Assembly: GCF_003012815.1 (NCBI RefSeq)
Contig: NZ_PXYJ01000003.1
Location: 372,001 to 436,000 of the forward strand
Direction of reading: 5' to 3'
DNA length: 64,000 nucleotides
Origin: Allosphingosinicella vermicomposti
Lineage (GTDB): Bacteria > Pseudomonadota > Alphaproteobacteria > Sphingomonadales > Sphingomonadaceae
The stretch's first letter is position 1. Each line of letters opens with the position of its first letter. The translations under genes and the position numbers were made by a program. The notes under the pieces are model-generated. The model ran no database searches, had not been told where the DNA came from, and saw nothing but the letters and a program-made list of their open reading frames with translations. Below are positions 52,023-59,569 of this stretch, piece after piece.

Positions 52023-53450
52023 ATGAGCGAGTGGCACGAGAGTGGGTGCGATGAACTGGGCGAACTCGGCGCTGGTCCATATCATGTCGTTCAGCGCGTC
52101 CCCCTTGCGAAGGGTTTAGGCATCTGCCCGGTCCTATTTGTTGAAGATGCGCGGGGAATGGTGGCGATCCACCGAGGCGCTCTCAAGTGGGCCCGCTCTC
52201 GATTCTTGGAACGCAATCAGAAAGGGGTAGTCGACGATCTCCGAATATTGGGCCGACTGCACGACTTTCGGCGGATCGCATGGCGTGATGACCCGCTGCC
52301 CACTGACGATCGGTCCACCTTTATCGGAAGCTATCTGGACGCCCGGTATCATGGAACTACGAGCAACCCAGCGTGGCGCGCCCTTGCCTGGCAGCCCGTC
52401 AGCTACACCAGCGTTCGAGCCGAATTCCGCAGCATCGCCCGGTATCTTGAGTTTCTGTATAAGACCGACGCGTGGGCCGACGAGGGCTTCCTAACCCGCG
52501 ATATCGCTGAGCTATTCTATAACCAGATCAAAGTTGCTTCCTCTGCTACGAACAGTGGCTTCTTCAGTCACTTAGCGGCGAGCCGCGCCCGCTGGAACGC
52601 ACTTTACGGCACCGGTTATGCAATGCCGGACCTCGGCGTCCGAGATGAAGCGGGCACGGGCTCCACGCTTTCTCTCGACCGAACTATCGAGCTGACGGAA
52701 GCTGAGTTGATCATCGAGAAAGAGCCGAATCCGGTTTACCGAGCGATCTGGACCCTGGGCGCTTTCGGTGGCCCTCGAATTTCCGAAATGCTCCACATGT
52801 GGCAGTGCGATGTGCTTCCAGCCTCGACGTTCGAGCACCTAACGGGCGCTAATCGAGGCCAGCTTTTTGTCGTGATCGCCCATCCCTCAGAGTCGACGTA
52901 TACAGGGGATTTCTCCCGAAAAGGTCCGACGCGCCTTCGCTATCTACATGACAAGTATGGCCTTAGGCCGCGCAACCACCAACATGGCTATAGGAAAGTT
53001 GGGTGGAAGAATCCGCTGATGATGGACCGCAAAATGCTGTTTTCCGAAGTTTTCTGGTCCGACTATCGACAGGCCCATGCGTTTGCGGAATGTTATGCTG
53101 AGCTTCGACACTTCCATTCAAAGCACAACACAAGCCGCTATCATCCTTACTTATTCGTGAATCTCAACAGAGGGTCCGGATTTGGTGAGCCCATCGCTTA
53201 TACAAAAGCGCGAGAAGCCTTCGTCCGGGCGTGTACGCGAGTAGGGCTGGAACCTTCAATTTCAGGACGTCGAATCCATGGCCTCCGTCATGCTTACAAG
53301 CGACAGCTTGATGATCTGGAACTGCCGAAGCAATTCATTCAGATTGCGCTGCGCCATCGATCAGAAGCGAGCCAAGAAGACTATGGCAAAACGGCGAGAG
53401 CGGTTCATGAGCTTCTAAGTAAAAAGACATCTTGGGAGGCCAAATTGTGA
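52023..53450 (+). CDS. Tyrosine recombinase, first gene of the trio (GmtY-like)
   Basis: This 475-aa site-specific recombinase carries the tyrosine-recombinase residues: Arg252 (GAFGGPRISEML), His419 and Arg422 (RRIHGLRHAYKRQL), His445 (ALRHRSEASQ) and nucleophile Tyr454 (EDYGK). The N-terminal part (from about 130) contains a SAM-like core-binding region. The ATG at 52023 (SEWHESGCDELGEL) is preferred to 51939, which lies in a hairpin. It overlaps the second recombinase by GTGA. By size and position it matches GmtY of Gamma-Mobile-Trio elements; TnpA of Tn554 is the other known analogue. Confidence 0.85.
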   Translation: MSEWHESGCDELGELGAGPYHVVQRVPLAKGLGICPVLFVEDARGMVAIHRGALKWARSRFLERNQKGVVDDLRILGRLHDFRRIAWRDDPLPTDDRSTFIGSYLDARYHGTTSNPAWRALAWQPVSYTSVRAEFRSIARYLEFLYKTDAWADEGFLTRDIAELFYNQIKVASSATNSGFFSHLAASRARWNALYGTGYAMPDLGVRDEAGTGSTLSLDRTIELTEAELIIEKEPNPVYRAIWTLGAFGGPRISEMLHMWQCDVLPASTFEHLTGANRGQLFVVIAHPSESTYTGDFSRKGPTRLRYLHDKYGLRPRNHQHGYRKVGWKNPLMMDRKMLFSEVFWSDYRQAHAFAECYAELRHFHSKHNTSRYHPYLFVNLNRGSGFGEPIAYTKAREAFVRACTRVGLEPSISGRRIHGLRHAYKRQLDDLELPKQFIQIALRHRSEASQEDYGKTARAVHELLSKKTSWEAKL

Positions 53451-56400
53451 TTGTAGTACCTGCAATCGACGGCAAGCTGGAAGCATATAACAATGATCCC
53501 GACGTCCATCTGAACATCGGTGCGACAGCGGCCATCACGGCCCTCCCAACCATGCATCAATTGCGGCAACACTGGTCTGCGTTCCTCGACGAGTTGCGGG
53601 AGGGGCTTCTTTCACTATGGTCGATGCCCCACAGCGAAGTTGTAAAACGCTATGGGCTCCTAGGCTATAACAAGGGCAGCAATGTCCTGCGAGGCGACAA
53701 TGCGTGGGGCCTCATGCCTAAAGCGCAGACGGAGAGCAAAGGCCTTACTCGAATTCGTCAAGGCGCAACGCTTCGGGCGATCGTGGACGCTGGCCTGTTA
53801 AGTGAGCGCGAGTGCGGCACCTCGAAATTCAGAGGCCCCGAGGGATCTGCCAATTACCTCAATAACCTCCCTTTCAAAGACCAGCAGGGCTTCTTCGCCG
53901 CGCTTTTATATCCAGGATGTAATTTCGACGAGGTCATCCGCCTCAATCAGAGCGCGCAGTTCGGCCAGGCAGAAATCGAAGAACTGTTACTTGAGCACAC
54001 ATCGGCAGAAGCCGCCCTACAAGAAATCGCAGAGAGCGCGGCCGCCAACGCAGAAGTTGGGTTGGGCGCCGGCCGCCAAGCAGAAGGCCGCCGGTACGCG
54101 GCTATGTGGTTCGCAGCTTATCTTGCTCGTGAAGGTGTTTGGCTTCTGCCTTTAGATTACTGCAGTTGCGTGGTCGACGCCTTCCCTGTGTGGATGAGGC
54201 CGATACAGATGAGGATTTCATTTCCGAAATCCATGTGGGCGTTCTGCGATGGGCTGTTGCTTGACTATTTAGCCAACGAGAAAGGGAAGTCGAATGGGGC
54301 CTTGGTCGTAGGCATCGCGACCGAGCTTGCTTGGTCTTCGGATATCTGGAGAGCCGGCGGCCTACGCGCTGGCCCTCTCATCGGGTACAAGCGCCTTTGT
54401 CTAACTAAGGACCTGAAGTCCGGCGAACACCGATCGTGGGCGGTAAACCGAATATGGGATGCTCAACGGGAGCATTTCAACGTTGCGCCGAACGTCCACC
54501 TAGATAGCCATGCGTTCGTACTAGGAAAACGGCTTGTCAAAAAAGGCAGACCTTTCGACTGGGTTCGCCACCCAAACACCAAGAATCTCGCGACCTACAC
54601 GAGGATTTACGGAGATACTGTAGACCGCTTCCCCGAATGGATGCTGGATTGGGCCAAGCAACTTGAAGAGCTTCTTCCGCTCTTTCAAGTGGAAGGAGTA
54701 GAGTCAAAGGTCGCTTCACTCGATATTTGGCTTCTCTATCTGGCTGGGATCAACAATCCACCTAAATCTCTCAAGGAGGTGGCACGGCATCACATTAACT
54801 CTGGCGGGGCCCCTAACCTATTCTGTTTTCGTAAGTTCCTGATTGAAAATTACACCACGGGAAGTCGCAGCAGCGCTGGTTCTGCGATCAGTACATTGCA
54901 ACAGGCCTGGGCCCTGGCGTCCCTGAAGGAGGGTTACCAGACAGAACTCACTAACCCCATAGCCTTAACGGATACGCCGTTCGAAACGAGGGTGCGCAAT
55001 GCACGCACCTCTAGATCCGCTATGAATACGCAAGTGGCCGAGATTATTGCCGCTGAAAACATCCGGGATGGCATGGCATTCGCCAAAAGCCTGGGCACCA
55101 AACATAAACATTGCTGGCGCGATATCCGGAACCCCGAAACCGGCATGATGGAGAGCGTCTTTTTCCCGGGTGCCCCCACTGCCATCCACCTTATTCTTCA
55201 TACGGGCATGAGAGGGCTTCAGGCGCGATGGTTGGACAGTGGCGAAGGTGATGAAGAAGTTATCGATTTCGAACGTAAGTCGTACGTCCCTAATCCGAAC
55301 ACCATTGCCACAAAAGGTCGGCAACAAGGCTTCTTCCGCCTCTGTGACCTAATGGGAGCGACGCGCTCCAAGGAAATCGGAATGTGGGTCAACTCAGGGA
55401 AGAGCGGCCCCCATGAGGTACCTTGGGTCCACGAGGACGTCATAGAACCGGTGAGGGAGCTGATCGCTTTCCAATCAAAATGGAATCCCCTCAGTGCGCC
55501 GGTCAAAATCGAACGCGATCCTGGCTTCGAGTCGGCCTACCGAAAAGCGAAGGGGGACTCGTATCCACTACTTAGAGATCCCATCAACCAACTTGGTCAT
55601 CCGATAACAATCGAGCGTATCCGCTCGTACTGGAGGTCACTGCTCGAACGCTGCCAGCCGCTCGTAGATCGCGCGCTCGGCTACCATTATCCCCTGCTAG
55701 ACGCCGAGGGAAAGCCGCGCTTCGACATCCACAGCCTGCGCGTACTCGTGGTAACAACCCTGCTAGACAATGGTGTCCCGGTATCTGTCGTGCAGATGCT
55801 TGTAGGGCATAAGTCCCCCATAATGACGTGGTATTATCATGATGTAACCAACCACAAGGTTCATAGCGCTCTTCAATCCTTGATGGAGCGCAGAAAGGCG
55901 GGACTTAAAGAAGACGAGCTGATCTCGGACGATGAACATGTTCTGCTGGTCGCCGAGAGTGTCACATTGCGATCGGAAGAAGACTTCGCGGGTGCTGAGC
56001 TGCTCCAGCAACATCGCGAAAGCCGCAATGCGGTAGACGTGTTCTCCCATGGTATTTGCCCGGGAGGCAGCTGTGAAACGGGTGGCAAGAGCTACCTAAC
56101 AGGCAGATACAAGCCGGTATGGCGACCCAGAGCGTGTTCAGGGTGTCGGTACCGCATTACAGGCCCGACGTTCCTCAACGGCTTGGTTCAAAGAGCAAAC
56201 ACGCTCATGTGGGAAATTAAGAGTTCGATGCAAAAGGAGGCCGAACTCAATCGACAAATTGAAGAGGAGGAGGACGCCGGCAAGCCCGTTCGACACCTTC
56301 GCGGCGCCGTAGAGAGCGAGCTATTGCTGCGAGATCAACTGTTCGAAGAATGGTGCCTTGAACTTCGCACAATCAAGTTAGCCGAGGCAAAACTGCGAGC

Positions 56401-56833
56401 GGGCGCGCAGTCTCATGTCAAAGACAATCTCCCGACGATCGCTGACGATATTGATATGGCTGCTGTCAGCACCGGGTTCCGAGAAGTGCATCAATTTGAG
56501 TTGGCTCAGCGCATCGTACAGGATGCTGACGTTGTCCAAGGACAAGTTGATCTTCCGTCCGAGGCAACCCTATACCGCGACAATGCTCTGTACCGCATTG
56601 CGCACGCAAACAATGCGTCACACTATTTCTACTCCCTTGATCCCCACTTAGCGAGAAAAGCGCTCAACAGATTTGGCGAACTCCTTATCTCACACTCGAC
56701 CTCGCCCGATAAGCTTCAGGCGATATTGGACGGCTCGCTGCTTTTGAAAGAAATCCCGGAACTCGAGCGAGTCTTGGAAACGGTACTGGATAACAACGCC
56801 GGATCACCCCAAATCGAAAGCCGTGCAGCATGA
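53447..56833 (+). CDS. Large tyrosine recombinase (GmtZ-like)
   Basis: This is a 1128-aa protein from the GTG at 53447, which overlaps the preceding stop (GTGA) and follows GGGAGG by seven bases. A long N-terminal region without recognisable domain (about 550 residues) precedes a tyrosine-recombinase domain. Its Arg is in LHTGMRGLQARWL near 590, with HSLRVLVVTTLLDNG near 762, LVGHKSPIMTWYYH near 785-798 with the nucleophile Tyr. After it come cysteines CPGGSCETG and CSGCRY (870-898), a zinc-knuckle-like cluster, and a charged coiled coil (KEAELNRQIEEEEDAGK). The size fits GmtZ. Confidence 0.82.
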   Translation: MIVVPAIDGKLEAYNNDPDVHLNIGATAAITALPTMHQLRQHWSAFLDELREGLLSLWSMPHSEVVKRYGLLGYNKGSNVLRGDNAWGLMPKAQTESKGLTRIRQGATLRAIVDAGLLSERECGTSKFRGPEGSANYLNNLPFKDQQGFFAALLYPGCNFDEVIRLNQSAQFGQAEIEELLLEHTSAEAALQEIAESAAANAEVGLGAGRQAEGRRYAAMWFAAYLAREGVWLLPLDYCSCVVDAFPVWMRPIQMRISFPKSMWAFCDGLLLDYLANEKGKSNGALVVGIATELAWSSDIWRAGGLRAGPLIGYKRLCLTKDLKSGEHRSWAVNRIWDAQREHFNVAPNVHLDSHAFVLGKRLVKKGRPFDWVRHPNTKNLATYTRIYGDTVDRFPEWMLDWAKQLEELLPLFQVEGVESKVASLDIWLLYLAGINNPPKSLKEVARHHINSGGAPNLFCFRKFLIENYTTGSRSSAGSAISTLQQAWALASLKEGYQTELTNPIALTDTPFETRVRNARTSRSAMNTQVAEIIAAENIRDGMAFAKSLGTKHKHCWRDIRNPETGMMESVFFPGAPTAIHLILHTGMRGLQARWLDSGEGDEEVIDFERKSYVPNPNTIATKGRQQGFFRLCDLMGATRSKEIGMWVNSGKSGPHEVPWVHEDVIEPVRELIAFQSKWNPLSAPVKIERDPGFESAYRKAKGDSYPLLRDPINQLGHPITIERIRSYWRSLLERCQPLVDRALGYHYPLLDAEGKPRFDIHSLRVLVVTTLLDNGVPVSVVQMLVGHKSPIMTWYYHDVTNHKVHSALQSLMERRKAGLKEDELISDDEHVLLVAESVTLRSEEDFAGAELLQQHRESRNAVDVFSHGICPGGSCETGGKSYLTGRYKPVWRPRACSGCRYRITGPTFLNGLVQRANTLMWEIKSSMQKEAELNRQIEEEEDAGKPVRHLRGAVESELLLRDQLFEEWCLELRTIKLAEAKLRAGAQSHVKDNLPTIADDIDMAAVSTGFREVHQFELAQRIVQDADVVQGQVDLPSEATLYRDNALYRIAHANNASHYFYSLDPHLARKALNRFGELLISHSTSPDKLQAILDGSLLLKEIPELERVLETVLDNNAGSPQIESRAA

Positions 56834-57663
56834 AGGCTACTATGGGCCGCACTCGCATCGACTACCTGAACTTTCTGCGTGACCACGAGAAAGCTGCAAC
56901 AGATGCCAGGCTCACCGCGGTTCTCCAGCAATCTGTGGACGAGGCGAACGCGTTCGAGCGAAACCTTTCGCCGCTCGCCTCTTTGGCCCGCTTGGTCGAG
57001 GCCTGCGATGCGATCGAGAGCGGCGAGGCAGCAGCGCTTGCGCGTCGGCTCCGATCCCACGAGGAAAAGCTGCGCCCGGGTCGCCATCGCGTCACGTCAC
57101 CTGCGATCGATGCCTACATTCGGCTTCGGGAATTACAGGATCAGCGGAAGGGCGTTCTGGAGACAGAGTGGACGGGCCCTAGAGAAGAAACCATCCGCCG
57201 GACTCCGTACTTGAACAGATACTTCCGGGCCCGACAAGAAGCCCGCGACTCCAAGCCGAAGCCGAGTTCAACATCGAAGAGCCGCCGCATCGAAGAGATT
57301 ATCGGCGGCATCCCCACGCCGGAAGGCAAGCAGGATATGCGCTTCTTCATCGATGAAGGTTTGGTGGCCCAGAAGAAGCTTCGCATCTTGCAGAAGGCAA
57401 TCGAATTGCACCTCCCCGGATTGGACATCGATGAACTGCTGTCCAATCCTGTTCCCCGTGTGGAGTCGAAAGACAAAAGAGAGTGCAACGGGGATGACAG
57501 ACAAGATTTGGTGAGGCTACGGAATAAGCTTCAGGACAGCGACGCTCTCCGCCACTTCGGCCTCACGAATGACGGCTCAAGAGTTAAGACGCTGCACACA
57601 GGCGCGCACTTCATTGACAAGTCCGAATATGCCGCATTGATGCGGATCCTCAACTCAATATAA
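56830..57663 (+). CDS. Third gene of the recombinase trio (GmtX-like)
   Basis: This is a 277-aa, charged, mostly helical protein with no catalytic motif I recognise. The N-terminal half (RTRIDYLNFLRDHEKAATDA) and the middle (RSHEEKLRPGRHRVTSPAID) look DNA-binding. A basic linker (SKPKPSSTSKSRR) separates a C-terminal part. Its ATG overlaps the previous stop (ATGA), so all three genes are co-translated. Position and length fit GmtX, whose function is unknown. By analogy with TnpC or RIT partners it may be a recombination accessory or target-choice protein. Confidence 0.65.
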   Translation: MKATMGRTRIDYLNFLRDHEKAATDARLTAVLQQSVDEANAFERNLSPLASLARLVEACDAIESGEAAALARRLRSHEEKLRPGRHRVTSPAIDAYIRLRELQDQRKGVLETEWTGPREETIRRTPYLNRYFRARQEARDSKPKPSSTSKSRRIEEIIGGIPTPEGKQDMRFFIDEGLVAQKKLRILQKAIELHLPGLDIDELLSNPVPRVESKDKRECNGDDRQDLVRLRNKLQDSDALRHFGLTNDGSRVKTLHTGAHFIDKSEYAALMRILNSI

Positions 57664-57964
57664 GTTCTTTGATTTCGTTACTGAGCATCGCGTTTCGGCC
57701 TTCTTGCAAAGCCCATCTTATTAGCAACAATGTGGATCACGCGAGACAACCACTACGTCCTGCAGCATTTTGGCGCCATCCCCACGGCCCGACCAAGCGG
57801 ACCTCCATCCAGTACTCTCGCAAGTTCTACGGGTCAGCTAATGTCGCCTTGTCCCCACAAATCTAATCTGGACATTTACGCCGAATTAACGTCGTTTGGT
57901 CGACGAGGCGGTGCAATCTAACACCACCGTCGGGCAAGCTGATCGATAGGGGGGGCGACTGGAG
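57664..57964. other. Spacer between recombinase trio and cargo operon
   Basis: These 301 bases hold no gene I accept; two overlapping short open frames lack ribosome sites and family character. Composition changes here from the trio's lower GC to the cargo's high GC. The cargo promoter should lie in it, but I see no convincing -35/-10 pair. Confidence 0.5.
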
Positions 57965-59569
57965 ATGAGGGGCGTGGTGTCAAAGTCAACGCTGCTCGCC
58001 CATGCCCGTTCGGCTGCCAAACACCTGGCCGAACCTGACCAGACCGCGCAGGCGCGGGTCGACGCGTGCCTCGATCTGCTTTCTGACGTCGGCGCCGACG
58101 AACGCCTCAATGGATTCCGACGGGCCCTACACGCGTTGCCAATGGACGAAAGGCACTACTGGGTCGGAACGCTCTACACCCTGATGCTGCCTAACAAGGT
58201 GCGGCGCTCCCAGGCGACATACTTTACGCCGCCCGCCGTGGCCGACGCGGTCGTCGATATGGCGATAGGGGCCGGTTTCGACCTCGACAAGGACGACGTA
58301 TTGGACCCCGCCGCCGGCGGCGCCGCATTCCTGTCTACGCTTGCCGGGCGCATGTCGATCGCAGAACTGCCCCCGCGCGAGGTTGCGCACCGCCTCAACG
58401 GGATCGAGATCGATGAGGGCCTCGCGGCGCTTTCCCGCCGTCTAATCGCCGAGCGGCTCGGCGTGCCTCTGCCGCGCGAGGTGATCGTGACGGGGGACGC
58501 CCTGCGCTATCCGATCCCCGAGTCATACGGACTGGTCATCGCGAATCCCCCATACGGCCGGATGTCGCTCGACGACGTCCACGGCCACGCCTGGAAGCGC
58601 GTCGCGCACAGCGGACACGTCAACAAATACGCGCTGTTCACCGAGCTGTGCTTCCGCCACGCCAAGCCAGGCGGCGTCGTCGCGCTCGTCATCCCATCGA
58701 GCTTTCGGGCGGGTCCGCTCTACGACCGCATGCGCGCATTCATCCGCTCGCAGGGCGTGGTCCTGAACATCGCCTCGATCGCCGGCCGCGACGGCGTGTT
58801 CGTCGACGTGGCGCAGGACATCAGCGTCTTGGTCGCGCGCAAAGGCAAGCCGCACCCCCGCGGAGCGATGGTGTCGTTCCCGATCGTGGGAAACACGGCG
58901 ATGACCAAGGAGGCGGTCGAACAGTCGTTGCCGCAGGAAGCCGGCGACGCCTGGCCGCTGCCCGCAGCGGACCCGCGCGACATCGGCGGTGCGACGCTCG
59001 CCGACTATGGGGTCGCGGCGCGCGCCGGCTATTTCGTCTGGAACCGAGAGAAGGACCGGCTGGTCGACAAGCTGGAGCGTCGTCAGCGCGGCTATCCGCT
59101 CATCTGGGCCAAGAACGTGCGCCTGAACGAGGACTGCAGGCCGGCCGGCAAGAAGAACAGGAAGACCGACTTCGTCACCTTCGACTACGACAGCACCGCA
59201 ATCATTAAGACCGCCGCGGCCGTCATGCAGCGGACGACCAACGACAAGCAGCCACGTCGCCTTGTGGCCGCGATGGTCGATCCGGCGGTCGTCGAGAAAT
59301 GGGGCGGGTTTGTGACCGAGAACCACACGATCGTCCTCACTGCGGACGATCCGGATAAATTGCGGATCGCGATCGCCCTCCTCAACACCGCCGCCGTCGA
59401 TCAGCGCTACCGGCGGGTGTCCGGCACCGCTGCCGTTTCTGTCACCCTCCTGCGCCAGCTCGACCTACCGACGCCGGCCGCATTCGCCTCGGCGCTCGCC
59501 GACACGGATGGCGACGCCGAAGCCGCGGCTCTGGCCGCCTACCGTCAACCCGAGCTGGCTGACGCCTGA
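57965..59569 (+). CDS. N6-adenine DNA methyltransferase leading the cargo operon
   Basis: This 534-aa class I methyltransferase has the SAM-binding motif I region VLDPAAGGAAFLSTLAG (near residue 113) and the catalytic motif IV VIANPPYGRM (near 192). The layout is of the TaqI/Eco57I-like gamma type that methylates adenine N6. The region after 270 looks like a target-recognition domain. Without motifs such as PCQ it is not a C5-cytosine enzyme. The ATG at 57965 follows CTGGAG; nearby GTGs (57974, 57977) are possible. Its stop shares a base with the next gene (TGATG). In a defence system it would mark self DNA. Confidence 0.88.
   Translation: MRGVVSKSTLLAHARSAAKHLAEPDQTAQARVDACLDLLSDVGADERLNGFRRALHALPMDERHYWVGTLYTLMLPNKVRRSQATYFTPPAVADAVVDMAIGAGFDLDKDDVLDPAAGGAAFLSTLAGRMSIAELPPREVAHRLNGIEIDEGLAALSRRLIAERLGVPLPREVIVTGDALRYPIPESYGLVIANPPYGRMSLDDVHGHAWKRVAHSGHVNKYALFTELCFRHAKPGGVVALVIPSSFRAGPLYDRMRAFIRSQGVVLNIASIAGRDGVFVDVAQDISVLVARKGKPHPRGAMVSFPIVGNTAMTKEAVEQSLPQEAGDAWPLPAADPRDIGGATLADYGVAARAGYFVWNREKDRLVDKLERRQRGYPLIWAKNVRLNEDCRPAGKKNRKTDFVTFDYDSTAIIKTAAAVMQRTTNDKQPRRLVAAMVDPAVVEKWGGFVTENHTIVLTADDPDKLRIAIALLNTAAVDQRYRRVSGTAAVSVTLLRQLDLPTPAAFASALADTDGDAEAAALAAYRQPELADA

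Noticed and set aside
57669-57921. Two overlapping short frames in the spacer after the trio
   Set aside because: No ribosome site, no recognisable composition and mutual overlap; not supported as genes.
58523-59326. Long minus-strand frames opposite the methyltransferase and DrmE-like genes
   Set aside because: High GC creates open antisense frames; sequence is low-complexity Arg/Ala/Ser-rich and no start sites fit.
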